20,144 bases of DNA from JASJHI01 sp965371355 (lineage in GTDB: Bacteria; Actinomycetota; Acidimicrobiia; Acidimicrobiales; Ilumatobacteraceae), in assembly GCA_965371355.1 (NCBI GenBank), contig CBDUYD010000037.1, positions 1-20,144 on the forward strand, written 5' to 3'. Positions 7,953-16,012 of this stretch are shown piece after piece. Positions within the stretch are counted from its first letter, which is position 1; the number at the start of each line of letters is the position of its first letter. The position numbers and the translations under genes were made by a program. The notes beneath the pieces were generated by a model that was not told the origin of the DNA, made no database searches, and saw only the letters and a program-made list of their open reading frames with translations.

Positions 7953-7990
7953 CGAGGTCATCGCCGCCCCGATGGGAGACGATGACCTCG
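7953..7990. terminator. Bidirectional hairpin between convergent genes
   Basis: Perfect 11-bp arms (7953-7963 CGAGGTCATCG; 7980-7990 CGATGACCTCG) around a 16-base loop, lying between the DinB-like stop at 7944 and the thioesterase stop at 7999. There is no clear T-run on either side, so it may act as a weak or Rho-assisted terminator or as an mRNA end stabiliser. Confidence 0.6.
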
Positions 7991-7998
7991 CCGGACGT

Positions 7999-8397
7999 TC
8001 ATCCGGTCGGCCGGGGATCGATGACGGCGAAGCTGCCGGTGGAGCTGGCGACCAGGCGTCCGTCGTCGTCGGTGGTCCGGGCCTCGAGCTGGACCACGCG
8101 TCGTCCCGCCGTGACGACGGTGGCCTCGGCGGTCAATCGGCCCTCCCGGGCGGCCCGGTGGAATCGTGTGTGGATCTCGATGGTTGCGCAGAATTGGCCC
8201 TCGTCGACGACCGACATGACGGCGGCGCCCATCGCGGTGTCCATCAACGCGAACGGGATCGCCCCGTGCGCGGTGGCGTTGGGATTCATGTGCCGCTCGT
8301 CCAGCTCCATCGACGCGCTGGCGGTTCCCTCACCTCGCTCGATGACGAATCCGAGGAACTCCTTGAGCGGAAACGTCGTCTCGAGAGGGGTGGTCAT
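7999..8397 (-). CDS. PaaI-type acyl-CoA thioesterase (hot-dog fold)
   Basis: 132-residue single hot-dog protein. The thioesterase signature is visible as HMNPNATAHGAIPFALMDTAMGAA; this corresponds to the HxNxxGxxHGG pattern of PaaI/YbgC-like enzymes with the Asn and the HG pair kept. The body VDEGQFCATIEIHTRFHRAAREGRLTAEATVVTAGRRVVQLEARTTDDDGRLVA fits the beta-sheet half, here quoted only as its key landmarks CATIEIHTRF and GRRVVQLEA. It likely hydrolyses aryl- or acyl-CoA esters; substrate unknown. The ATG (8397-8395) overlaps the stop of the upstream epoxide-hydrolase-like gene as ATGA, so the two are translationally coupled. It converges with the DinB-like gene. Confidence 0.88.
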   Translation of the reverse strand: MTTPLETTFPLKEFLGFVIERGEGTASASMELDERHMNPNATAHGAIPFALMDTAMGAAVMSVVDEGQFCATIEIHTRFHRAAREGRLTAEATVVTAGRRVVQLEARTTDDDGRLVASSTGSFAVIDPRPTG

Positions 8398-8777
8398 CCG
8401 GCGGTGAGCTCTGCGTACTGCCGCTGATAGCTCCCCATGTCGAAGTAGTCGCGCCAGAGCGCGATCTTGCCGTCGTCGTCGATCTGGAACACGCCCGCGA
8501 TCGGCAACTCGAGCCAGCCGTCGCCGATCTGGAAACGGTCGAGGCGTTCGTTGACGACCGTCGTGCCGATCTCGAACTGGCTGAGGATCTGCCAGTCGAC
8601 CTCGCCCGCCGGAGCGAGGAACGCCTGCAGGGTGGTGGAGAGCCCCTCGTGTCCGACCACCGGATCGGTCGGCATGTTCTCATAGGAGATGTCGGGGGCC
8701 GCCATGGCGACGGCGGCGGCGATGTCCTTGCGCTCGATCGCCTCGATGAACGCTGTGACCGTCTCGGCTGGTGTCAT
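8394..8777 (-). CDS. Limonene-1,2-epoxide hydrolase-family protein (NTF2/SnoaL-like fold)
   Basis: 127-residue alpha+beta cone protein. Unlike generic SnoaL proteins, it keeps the residues of limonene-1,2-epoxide hydrolase: the RxD pair R78/D80 in NERLDRF and an aspartate in LWRDYFD (D110 or D113), matching the Asp-Arg-Asp triad of the Rhodococcus enzyme. A PIAGVFQIDDDGKI strand precedes the last motif, as in the family. It should open an epoxide to a diol with one-step water attack, probably on a lipid or terpenoid substrate. The start ATG at 8777 is the first good one, with no strong ribosome binding site seen. It lies 50 bases downstream of the K+ channel gene and overlaps the thioesterase start by four bases. 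Confidence 0.82.
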   Translation of the reverse strand: MTPAETVTAFIEAIERKDIAAAVAMAAPDISYENMPTDPVVGHEGLSTTLQAFLAPAGEVDWQILSQFEIGTTVVNERLDRFQIGDGWLELPIAGVFQIDDDGKIALWRDYFDMGSYQRQYAELTAG

Positions 8778-8827
8778 GCGGCAACGCTAGTGATCGACGG
8801 TGGGCACCGACGAGTGCGGCTGAACGA

Positions 8828-9571
8828 TCATTCTCGTCGATCGTCCCGCCGGGCTGCGATGAACATGCCGACGATCATCGCGACGAATACCACGAGAAAG
8901 ATCTGCGAGATCACCGCCTCGGATGTGGCCGTGAGCCTGGCGAGGTTCGAGTCGGGTGCGAGGTCGCCGTAACCGAGCGTCGTCATCGTCACGAGGCTGA
9001 AGTACATGAAGCTCGTGCTCGGCTCCGCGTGACCGAAGTAGGGATCGGACTGCATCACGTCGACCGTCAGGAACACGTAGTTGAACGCGAGAGCGATGAG
9101 CAGGTAGGCGGAAACAGCCCCGATCATCGTCGAGGCGGTCACCCGGACGTGATGCGCCAGACGTCGCACGACGGCGAGGGGGGTCACGACCGCGAGCAGC
9201 GTCCGGAGAGCGGGTGGACCGTCTCGCCGGACCGTACCGATCTCGGTGTCCATCACCGCTCCCACGAGGACGACAACGCCGACGACCACAACGGCGACGA
9301 CCACGATGATGTCGGCCACCCGCTGAACGCGCTTTCTGACACCGGATGCCCGTAGCGCCACAACGAACGTCGCGCCGACGAAGACCGTCAGCAAGAGCGT
9401 GCCGAAGTCGTTCTCGGCCGCTCCCGTCGGCCCGCGCATCTCGAACAGCGACTGCACCACGATCGCCATGACGGTGAGGAACAGAACGACACCGAAGCGG
9501 TCGACATGGCTCGACCGGTCGTCGAAGATCTCGTCTTGCACGTCTCTGCTCACCCCCTCGAGTCCGGGCAT
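8828..9571 (-). CDS. Two-transmembrane-type K+ channel (Ion_trans_2) with extra N-terminal membrane helices
   Basis: 247 residues from the ATG at 9571-9569. Hydrophobic segments occur at the N-terminus (GVVLFLTVMAIVV), then LLLTVFVGATFVVAL, a very Val-rich helix IIVVVAVVVVGVVVLVGAV, and a later pair (MIGAVSAYLLIALAFNYVFL and a C-terminal segment QIFLVVFVAMIVGMFIA). The pore loop is MYFSLVTMTTLGYGD, with the K+ selectivity filter TLGYGD at residues 198-203. The layout resembles a reduced voltage-sensor-like domain plus a pore. No cytoplasmic RCK or cyclic-nucleotide domain is present; the protein ends in RRDDRRE right after the last helix. The frame runs further upstream, but that extension lacks domain content. 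The gene diverges from the ABC exporter. Confidence 0.88.
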   Translation of the reverse strand: MPGLEGVSRDVQDEIFDDRSSHVDRFGVVLFLTVMAIVVQSLFEMRGPTGAAENDFGTLLLTVFVGATFVVALRASGVRKRVQRVADIIVVVAVVVVGVVVLVGAVMDTEIGTVRRDGPPALRTLLAVVTPLAVVRRLAHHVRVTASTMIGAVSAYLLIALAFNYVFLTVDVMQSDPYFGHAEPSTSFMYFSLVTMTTLGYGDLAPDSNLARLTATSEAVISQIFLVVFVAMIVGMFIAARRDDRRE

Positions 9572-9798
9572 GTCGCGAGGCCCGCCCCGCACCTTCGTTC
9601 CCTGCACGTCATTGTGCACACACCGTAGGAGAGCGACCACAGGGGAGGGGTACGGATCTCGATCGGATCCACTCGGCGGGTCCGTGGGCGGCGCGGCTGC
9701 GTCACCTCTGCGTCGACCATCGACGCAGATGAACCCGACGGACGGCCGGCGTGCAATGCTCAACGAGGCCGACCCCCGACCACGGGAACCAGGAGCGC

Positions 9799-11586
9799 AT
9801 GCCGACCGACATCATCCAGATCTTCCGCATCGTCCTCAACTACAAGGCGCGGCTGATCACATCACAGGTGGCGATGCTCATCTCCGCCCTGTCGATGGTC
9901 GCCTACGCCACACTCATCAGCAAGCTCGTCGACGACGGCATGGTGGCAGGCGATCAGGAAGCGGCGGTCGACATCGGGCTCGCGATGCTGGCGCTCGCGA
10001 TGGTGATGGGCATCTCGATGGCGGTCGCCGCATCGCAGGCGGTGTTCTTCTCTCAGGGAATCGCGTTCTACGTGCGCCGCGAGCTGTACAACAAGATCCA
10101 GCGGTACTCGTTCGAGAACTTCGACCACCGCCCGACGAGCGAACTGATGGTGCGACTCAACTCCGACGTCGTCAACGTACAGAACGCGTTGCTCTACACG
10201 ATCCTGCTCGGGTCGCTGGCGCCGTTCATGATGATCGCGACGATCGTGCTCGCGATCATCAACACGCCACAGCTCGTCTGGGTGCTCGTCGTCGTGGTCG
10301 TGGCGGTCCTGGCGGCGATGGCCCTGCTCGTCCCCGCGATGAACCGCGCCTACGCCAGGCGCCAGGAGTCGCTCGACGGCCTGAACGCAGCGCTCCAGGA
10401 GAACCTCGCCGGCATCAGCGTGGTCAAGGCGTTCATCCGCGAGCAGTACGAGATCAGGAAGTTCCGCAAGCGGGCGGAGGCGCTCAGAGGGTCCGAGTTC
10501 TCAGCGGCGTGGCGGGTGGCTTTCATGGCCCCACTGCTCACGGGGCTCGGACAACTCGCGGTGATCCTCGCGGTGTGGGCAGGCGGCCGGAACGTGCTCA
10601 GCGACGGCGGGATGACCGTCGGTGACGTCAGCACGTTCACCCAGTACATGGCGCTGATCATCACGCCTCTGGCACTGCTGTCGCTGGTGCTGCCGCTCGT
10701 CCTGCGTGGCAACGTGTCGGCCAAGCGCATCCTCGATGCCTACGACTCCGATCCGACCGTCGGAGATCCGGAGGAGGCGGCGGCGCCCGACGAGGATCAG
10801 ATCCGCGGCCGCATCGTCTTCGACGACGTCTCGTTCGCGTTCCGCCGCGCCGACGGCAGCTACGACCCGCCGGCCCTGAAGAACATCAGCCTCACGATCG
10901 AGCCGGGGCAACAGGTCGGATTCCTCGGGGCGACCGGCGCGGGCAAGTCGGCGCTCGTCAACCTGATCCCCCGCTTCTACGACGTGACCGAGGGGACGAT
11001 CACGATCGACGGCACCGACGTGCGCGACTTCTCGCTGCACGATCTCCGGAGCATCGTCGGCATCGCCCTCCAGGAGGCGGTGCTGTTCCAAGGCGAGATC
11101 CGGCCGAACCTCAAGTTCGGCGCGCCCGATGTCGAGGACGATGTGATGTTCGCCGCCTCGAAGGCTGCCGACTCGTGGGGGTTCGTCACCAGCGGGCACG
11201 AGAGCTGGGACGGTCCCGTCGCGCGGCGCGGGTACAACTTCTCCGGCGGTCAGCGCCAGCGGCTCTCGATCACGCGGGCGATGACGCCACGACCGCGGGT
11301 GTTGATCCTCGACGACAGCACCAGTGCGCTCGATGCCTCGACAGAGGGTCGCGTCCAGGCTGCGATCCCCGAGTTCATGGGTGGAGCGACCACGATCTAC
11401 GTCGCCCAGCGCATCAGTGCGCTGATCGACCTCGATCACATCTACCTGTTGGAGCGGGGCGAGATCATCGCCGAGGGCACCCACGAGGAGTTGCTCGCCT
11501 CGAGCGGGATGTACCAGGAGATCTACGAGTCACAGCTCGGCGGCGGCGTCACCGCGGGCATCGACCTCGAGGAGGTGTCGCCGTGA
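9799..11586 (+). CDS. ABC exporter half-transporter with degenerate ATP site (subunit 1 of heterodimer)
   Basis: 595-residue TMD-NBD protein of the multidrug/lipid exporter type. Membrane helices fill about residues 15-300, followed by the ATPase domain: Walker A GATGAGKSA (377-385), ABC signature FSGGQRQR (481-488), Walker B VLILDD with D506 in place of the catalytic glutamate, and Q537 in place of the switch histidine (VAQRIS). These two replacements mark the catalytically weak site of heterodimeric exporters such as TM287/288. Its signature motif is canonical and completes the active site of the partner. AGGAG at 9791-9795 precedes ATG 9799 by three bases. The stop overlaps the partner's GTG start (GTGA), so the subunits are coupled. 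Substrate unknown. Confidence 0.93.
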   Translation: MPTDIIQIFRIVLNYKARLITSQVAMLISALSMVAYATLISKLVDDGMVAGDQEAAVDIGLAMLALAMVMGISMAVAASQAVFFSQGIAFYVRRELYNKIQRYSFENFDHRPTSELMVRLNSDVVNVQNALLYTILLGSLAPFMMIATIVLAIINTPQLVWVLVVVVVAVLAAMALLVPAMNRAYARRQESLDGLNAALQENLAGISVVKAFIREQYEIRKFRKRAEALRGSEFSAAWRVAFMAPLLTGLGQLAVILAVWAGGRNVLSDGGMTVGDVSTFTQYMALIITPLALLSLVLPLVLRGNVSAKRILDAYDSDPTVGDPEEAAAPDEDQIRGRIVFDDVSFAFRRADGSYDPPALKNISLTIEPGQQVGFLGATGAGKSALVNLIPRFYDVTEGTITIDGTDVRDFSLHDLRSIVGIALQEAVLFQGEIRPNLKFGAPDVEDDVMFAASKAADSWGFVTSGHESWDGPVARRGYNFSGGQRQRLSITRAMTPRPRVLILDDSTSALDASTEGRVQAAIPEFMGGATTIYVAQRISALIDLDHIYLLERGEIIAEGTHEELLASSGMYQEIYESQLGGGVTAGIDLEEVSP

Positions 11587-13424
11587 GCGCGACGCAGTCG
11601 AGCCAGCCGCAGGGGGCGACGGGCATCGAGACACTGGAGTTGCAGCCCGACACGATCGGGCGTCTCGTGCACCGGATGATCGGTGGCGACAAGCGGGCGC
11701 GGTTCGGGTGGGGTGTCGTCGTGCAGCTCGTCGGCCTGGCCGGTCTGATGGTGCTGCCGTTCGTGACCGGCAAGGGCATGAACGTGATCGCCGAGAACGG
11801 TTCGACGGACGACCTCACGAACTGGGTTCTGATCGGCGCCGCCGGCGGCGTGGTCTTCATCGTGTGCAGCTTCTTCGCAAATCGGATCTTCGCGAAGCTG
11901 GCCTCCGAAGCTCTGTTCGGCCTCCAGACCGACCTGTTCGACAACGTCCAGACACTGTCGATGGGGTTCTTCTTCAAGAATCCGCCCGGCGAGCTGTCGA
12001 GCAACGTCACCAACGACGCCGAGGTCGTCTCGCTCTTCTACACCACCGCGGTGAGTCAGATCATCCGGGCCGGGATGCAGGTCGTGATGATCATCGTGGT
12101 GATGTTCGCGATCAACTGGCAGCTCTCGATCGTCGCGATGGTGACGATCCCGTTCCTGCTGATCAGCGCCTATGTCGTCGCCCGCGTCGCATCACCTGCG
12201 TTCGACCGGCTGCAGGAGGCCCTCGGCGAGGTCAGCGCGTTCCAGGAGGAGACGCTCACAGGGCACAAGGTGATCATCAGCAAGAACCGGCGGGCGTGGG
12301 CGCAGGAGCAGCACGAAGCGCAGGTCGAGGAGGTCTACGACGTTGGCAAGCGGGCGTTCATGGCCTCGCTCATGCAGTTCCCCGTCACGCAGGTGCTGAG
12401 CCTGTTCCAGAACGTCTTCGTGATCGTCGTCGGCACGTTCTTGGTGATCGACGGCTCGACCAACATCGGCACGGTGCTGGCGTTCGTCGGGTACTCGACG
12501 CTGCTCTCGGCGCCGCTGGCCGAGGTGGCGAACCTGATCACCACGACGCTCAACGCGTCGGCAGGAGGTGACCGCGTGTTCAGGATCGTCGATGAAACGC
12601 CCGACGTGCGAGACGCTCCCGACGCCGTCGAATACGAGTTCGCCGGCGGACGCATCGAGTTCGAGCACGTCGACTTCGGCTACGTGCCGGGAAGCCTCGT
12701 CCTACGCGACAATACGTTCGTTGTCGCGCCAGGTGAGAGCATCGGCATCTGCGGACCCACCGGTGCCGGCAAGAGCACGCTCGTCAACATCCTCACGCGG
12801 TACTACGACATCGACTCCGGGCGCATCCTGATCGACGGCCAGGATCTCTCGACGCTCACCCAGGAGAGCCTGCGCAAGCAGATCGGAGTCGTGTTGCAGG
12901 AGGCATTCCTGTTCACCGACACCGTGATGAACAACCTGCTCTATGCGCGCGAGGGCGCGACCGAGGAGGAGGCCATCGACGCGGCGAAGCAGGCGAACGC
13001 CCACGACTTCATCATGGGCCTCCCCGACGGGTACGACACGATGCTCACCGAACGCGGCGCCAACCTCAGCCAGGGGCAACGGCAGATGATCACGATCGCG
13101 CGGGCGATGGTCGCCGACCCCAAGATGATGATCCTCGACGAGGCGACCAGCAACGTCGACACGCGGACCGAGAAACTGATCCAGGACGGCATGCGCAAGC
13201 TGATGGACGACAAGACGAGTTTCTCGATCGCCCACCGGCTGGCGACGATCCGCGATTCCAACCGCATCATGGTCCTCAACGGCGGTGAGATCGAGGAGAT
13301 GGCATCGCACGACGACCTGATGGCCGAGAAGGGCTTCTACTACGCGCTGTACATGAGCCAGTTCAAGGGCAAGGGTCCGGGCGGCGACGCCGAGGACCTC
13401 GGCCTGAAGTTCGTCAGCACCTGA
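11583..13424 (+). CDS. ABC exporter half-transporter with canonical ATP site (subunit 2 of heterodimer)
   Basis: 613-residue TMD-NBD partner of the preceding gene. A 40-residue polar N-terminus leads into six predicted membrane helices, then an NBD with Walker A GPTGAGKST (391-399), signature LSQGQRQM (495-502), Walker B MILDEATS with catalytic E520, and switch H551 in SIAHRLAT. The signature has Gln in place of the first Gly of LSGGQ, which fits its role opposite the degenerate site of subunit 1. The complementary defects of the two chains indicate an obligate heterodimer with one hydrolysing site. GTG 11583 is the start, using the four-base GTGA overlap. The P450 gene starts 66 bases after the stop. 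Confidence 0.93.
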   Translation: MSATQSSQPQGATGIETLELQPDTIGRLVHRMIGGDKRARFGWGVVVQLVGLAGLMVLPFVTGKGMNVIAENGSTDDLTNWVLIGAAGGVVFIVCSFFANRIFAKLASEALFGLQTDLFDNVQTLSMGFFFKNPPGELSSNVTNDAEVVSLFYTTAVSQIIRAGMQVVMIIVVMFAINWQLSIVAMVTIPFLLISAYVVARVASPAFDRLQEALGEVSAFQEETLTGHKVIISKNRRAWAQEQHEAQVEEVYDVGKRAFMASLMQFPVTQVLSLFQNVFVIVVGTFLVIDGSTNIGTVLAFVGYSTLLSAPLAEVANLITTTLNASAGGDRVFRIVDETPDVRDAPDAVEYEFAGGRIEFEHVDFGYVPGSLVLRDNTFVVAPGESIGICGPTGAGKSTLVNILTRYYDIDSGRILIDGQDLSTLTQESLRKQIGVVLQEAFLFTDTVMNNLLYAREGATEEEAIDAAKQANAHDFIMGLPDGYDTMLTERGANLSQGQRQMITIARAMVADPKMMILDEATSNVDTRTEKLIQDGMRKLMDDKTSFSIAHRLATIRDSNRIMVLNGGEIEEMASHDDLMAEKGFYYALYMSQFKGKGPGGDAEDLGLKFVST

Positions 13425-13490
13425 TCGCCGCGCCCCCGGCCGGGTGATGGGGGGACCTCTCGGATACCGTCCGGCGCGGGAGGATTCACC

Positions 13491-14699
13491 ATGACCGCCA
13501 CCGACAGACCCCCGATCGAATCCTGGGAGACCGACTTCGACCACGGGCACCCGGACTACGCCGCCCGCGCACCCGAGATCTGGGACGAGCTGCGCGAGAC
13601 GTGCCCGATCGCGCACAGCGATCGCTACGGCGGCACCTGGCTGCCGGTGCGCCACGACGACGTGAGCGAGATCTCCAAGGACACCGACCACTTCAGCTCG
13701 GTGAGCGTCCTCGTCGGCGAATTCCGCCCGGACCAGTCGGCCGCTCCCGTCGGCTTCGCTCCCCCGATCACCTCCGACCCACCTTTCCACCAGGTGGCTC
13801 GCCGCTTCCTGCTGCCCGCGTTCTCGCCGAAGGCGATCGCCGCACTCGAGGACTCGACACGCGCGCTCTGCCACGGCCTGATCGACGAGATCGAGGCGAC
13901 GGATTCGACGCTGGTCGACGCGTCGGTGCAGTACACGCAACACATCCCCGTCCGCGTGATCGCGAAGATGCTCGGCGTCCCCGCGGAAGACGGTGACCGG
14001 TTCCGCGGGTTCATCCATCGCATCATCGAGACCCCCGGCGTCTCCCACGTCGTCGACTACGAGGACACGCTCGACGCCTACCTGACCCGGATGATCGAAG
14101 CCCGTCGCCGGCAACCGGGCGACGACCTCATCACCGAGATGATGAACTCCGAGATCGACGGCGAGCCGCTCACCGAACAGCACGTGCGCGGCACGGTCGC
14201 GCTGCTGCTGCTCGCCGGGATCGACACGACCTGGTCGGCGATCGGGGCGAGCCTGTGGCACCTCGCGCAGCACCCCGAACACCGCCGGCGGTGGATCGAG
14301 GAACCCGAGATCCGGCAGTTCGCGATCGAGGAGTTCCTCCGCTTCTACGCACCGGTGACCATGGCACGGGTCGTCGCCGACGACATCGAGATGCGCGGCT
14401 GCACGATGAGGAGGGGCGACTGGGTGCTGCTCCCCTTCCCGGCCGCCAACCGCGATCCCGAGGTGTTCGACCGGGCCGACGAGTTCGTCATCGACCGCGA
14501 GGAGAATCGCCACGGCGCGTTCGGCCTCGGGATCCACCGCTGCGTCGGCTCGAACCTGGCCCGGCTCGAACTCGGCATCGCCATCGAGACGTGGATGGAC
14601 CGTCTGCCCAACTTCGAACTCGCCGATCCCGAGGCGGTCCGCTGGTCGGCCGGCCAGATCCGCGGCCCCCGCCGGCTCCCACTCCTGATCCACGAGTAG
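13491..14699 (+). CDS. Cytochrome P450 (bacterial class I type)
   Basis: 402-residue soluble P450 needing external ferredoxin and reductase, none of which is encoded nearby. Motifs: I-helix oxygen-binding AGIDTTW (242-248), ExxR as E281-FL-R284, and the heme loop FGLGIHRCVG with C351 as the thiolate ligand. The early region has GGTWLPVRHDDV and ITSDPPFHQVARRFLLPAFSP, as in CYP families acting on terpenoids and small aromatics. A GGGAGG (13478-13483) sits seven bases before ATG 13491, a strong ribosome binding site. It follows the ABC exporter on the same strand, so hydroxylated product export is conceivable but speculative. A large perfect palindrome follows the stop by 25 bases. Confidence 0.94.
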   Translation: MTATDRPPIESWETDFDHGHPDYAARAPEIWDELRETCPIAHSDRYGGTWLPVRHDDVSEISKDTDHFSSVSVLVGEFRPDQSAAPVGFAPPITSDPPFHQVARRFLLPAFSPKAIAALEDSTRALCHGLIDEIEATDSTLVDASVQYTQHIPVRVIAKMLGVPAEDGDRFRGFIHRIIETPGVSHVVDYEDTLDAYLTRMIEARRRQPGDDLITEMMNSEIDGEPLTEQHVRGTVALLLLAGIDTTWSAIGASLWHLAQHPEHRRRWIEEPEIRQFAIEEFLRFYAPVTMARVVADDIEMRGCTMRRGDWVLLPFPAANRDPEVFDRADEFVIDREENRHGAFGLGIHRCVGSNLARLELGIAIETWMDRLPNFELADPEAVRWSAGQIRGPRRLPLLIHE

Positions 14700-14724
14700 C
14701 ACTCCACCACGCCGTACCAGATCT

Positions 14725-14773
14725 GTTCTCGTGAGGATGTTGCGCCTTGGGGACGCAACATCCTCACGAGAAC
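14725..14773. repeat. Perfect palindrome, 20-bp arms with 9-base loop
   Basis: Bases 14725-14744 are the exact reverse complement of 14754-14773, enclosing CCTTGGGGA. It lies 25 bases after the P450 stop. No T-run follows on either side, so a simple intrinsic terminator is not obvious; a REP/MITE-like dispersed element or a Rho-independent terminator without a U-tract are alternatives. The arms contain no purine/pyrimidine simple repeats. Confidence 0.9.
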
Positions 14774-14849
14774 GGCCGGGGAATCGTGCCGGGGGCCGAA
14801 TCCGGGGGGCCGAATCCGACGGGCATACCCGACTCGGCGGCGATCGCCC

Positions 14850-15104
14850 TCAGGAGGGCTGCCCGAACTCCTCGATCATGCGCCAGGCGTCCTGGCCGAG
14901 ATGGTGCGCGAGATCGTGGAGCGCGCGGGCCGTGGCCAGCTCCTCACCGACCTGAGGCACCGACGGGTCGACCGGATTGCGCCGAGAACGCCCGACACCT
15001 GAGAGGCTGCGGTCGCCTGTGTCGAGATGGGCGATCACCTCGCAGTGATCGCTGTCCTCGCGCAGTTCGAGTCGCACATCCCAATGCTGCTGAGCCGTTG
15101 TCAT
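14850..15104 (-). CDS. DUF1876-family small protein (dsRBD-like)
   Basis: 84 residues from ATG 15104-15102. The pattern W-DVRLELREDSDHCEVIAHLDTG, then GVGRSRRNPVDPSVPQVGEELATARALHDLAHHL, matches actinobacterial DUF1876 proteins: the RxNPxDPxVPxxGxELAxARALxDLAxxL core is clear. The fold is described as related to dsRNA-binding domains, with no known function; members are often induced under stress or dormancy in streptomycetes and mycobacteria. A GAGGAG lies about 12 bases before this ATG. A longer form from 15140 is possible but adds no conserved sequence. The gene stands alone between the palindrome and the Phd/VapC pair. Confidence 0.8.
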   Translation of the reverse strand: MTTAQQHWDVRLELREDSDHCEVIAHLDTGDRSLSGVGRSRRNPVDPSVPQVGEELATARALHDLAHHLGQDAWRMIEEFGQPS

Positions 15105-15206
15105 ACGATCAACTATCTCCTCGAATACTGAGTGGGGCAAGGGCCCTTCGTCACGCCTCCATCGCCCTGACGCTCCGGTAACGACCGTGGAGGAGATGAT
15201 TTCGGG

Positions 15207-15587
15207 TCAGCTTCGAGCATCGACGAGCTCGACCTCATAGGCCGACATCGCCGGGTTGGCGGTCACGAGGGCCAATGCCTCGAGTTGGGCTTGCGCTACC
15301 AGCATCCGGTCGAAGGGGTCACGGTGATGGGGTGGGAGTGCCGGTGCCCGCTCGGCGTGATCGGCCGAGATGGCCAGCGGAACGAAGCCCCCCGACTGGA
15401 GCGCCTCGACAAGTCCGTCGGGCATCGTCAACTTCCCCATCGCCCGTTTGATCCCGAGCTCCCATGGGGTGACCACCGAGAAGTAGACCTCATCGGCGTG
15501 CTCGACCAGTTGGCGGCACCGCGAACCGAGCGAGGCACTGCCGTCGAGCCACCACAGGGCGACATGGCTGTCCACGAGAAGCCTCAT
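15207..15587 (-). CDS. vapC: VapC-type PIN-domain toxin
   Basis: 126-residue PIN ribonuclease. The acidic metal-binding set is visible: D6 in LLVDSHVALWW, E43 in SVVTPWELGIK, D90 and D93 in HHRDPFDRMLVAQA, and a final TANPAMSAY segment. The SHVALWW-WE-HRDPFDR pattern is the subgroup usually partnered by Phd/YefM antitoxins. It is expected to cleave RNA, often tRNA or rRNA, when free of antitoxin. The ATG overlaps the antitoxin stop by four bases, and the two form one operon with antitoxin first. Confidence 0.92.
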   Translation of the reverse strand: MRLLVDSHVALWWLDGSASLGSRCRQLVEHADEVYFSVVTPWELGIKRAMGKLTMPDGLVEALQSGGFVPLAISADHAERAPALPPHHRDPFDRMLVAQAQLEALALVTANPAMSAYEVELVDARS

Positions 15588-15841
15588 GGCAGGTGCGCCT
15601 CGGCGGATTCGTCGAACATCGCCACAATCTCCTCATCGGAGCCGACGACGTCGTCGCCGTAGCCGACCCGCCCTGCCCATGCGCCTGCTACCCGCTCGGA
15701 GTGGACGGGGCGCCAAGGAACGATCTTGGCGACAGGATGTCCGTTGCGCGCCACGATCACCTCGACGCCTTGCTCTGCCTCGCGGATCAACTCGGACAGC
15801 CGCGACTTCGCCTCGTGAGTATTCACAACGTGAGTTGTCAT
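15584..15841 (-). CDS. Phd/YefM-family antitoxin
   Basis: 85 residues. The N-terminal DNA-binding fold is typical: VVNTHEAKSRLSELIREAEQGVEVIVARNGHPVAKIVP; I quote its anchors VNTHEAKSRLSELI and VIVARNGHPVAKI. The C-terminal tail, with an acidic DDVVGSDEEIVAMFDE helix, should wrap the PIN toxin. It acts as repressor of its own operon and neutralises the downstream VapC. No ribosome binding site precedes the ATG (15841-15839). A TAAGCT -10 box ends five bases before it, so a leaderless transcript is likely. Confidence 0.9.
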   Translation of the reverse strand: MTTHVVNTHEAKSRLSELIREAEQGVEVIVARNGHPVAKIVPWRPVHSERVAGAWAGRVGYGDDVVGSDEEIVAMFDESAEAHLP

Positions 15842-15845
15842 GGAC

Positions 15846-15876
15846 CTAGCTTAGCTAGACCCGGGTCCGCGGTCGA
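15846..15876 (-). promoter_or_regulatory. Promoter and operator of the Phd/VapC operon
   Basis: Palindrome CTAGC-TTA-GCTAG (15846-15858) overlaps a TAAGCT -10 box (15852-15847); a weak TCGACC -35 lies at 15876-15871. Transcription would start at or next to the ATG at 15841. The palindrome fits autorepression by the Phd protein. Confidence 0.55.
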
Positions 15877-15899
15877 CCGAATCCTGGCCGCGATCACCC

Positions 15900-15975
15900 G
15901 ATGTTGTCTGATGCCCGCTGGTTTCGTCCAGTTCGTGGGCAAATCGCTGACAAATCGCGGACGATGACACCTCGC
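15900..15975. repeat. Repeat A: diverged copy of the att/arm-like sequence at 17933-18009
   Basis: Aligns over about 76 bases with 17933-18009, sharing GATGT-GTCTGAT-CCCGCTGGTTTCG at the left and GACACCTCGC at the right. Contains two CAAATCGC units (15940-15947, 15951-15958), 11 bases apart, as expected for helically phased protein sites. No gene is seen in 15842-16012. Confidence 0.75.
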
Positions 15976-16012
15976 CATATCCGGCGATTCGGCGGTCGCG
16001 TGTTGCGGCGCG

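Noticed and set aside
12702..14702. 666-residue minus-strand ORF antisense to the P450 and ABC exporter
   Set aside because: Typical GC-rich antisense frame; no domain, while the opposite strand encodes full-length proteins with all motifs.
15139..15148. AAGGGCCCTT palindrome upstream of the DUF1876 gene
   Set aside because: Ten bases is unremarkable in GC-rich DNA and not placed at a recognisable promoter.
15940..15958. CRISPR-like short repeats in repeat A
   Set aside because: Only two 8-base units with a 3-base gap; fits phased binding sites, not an array.
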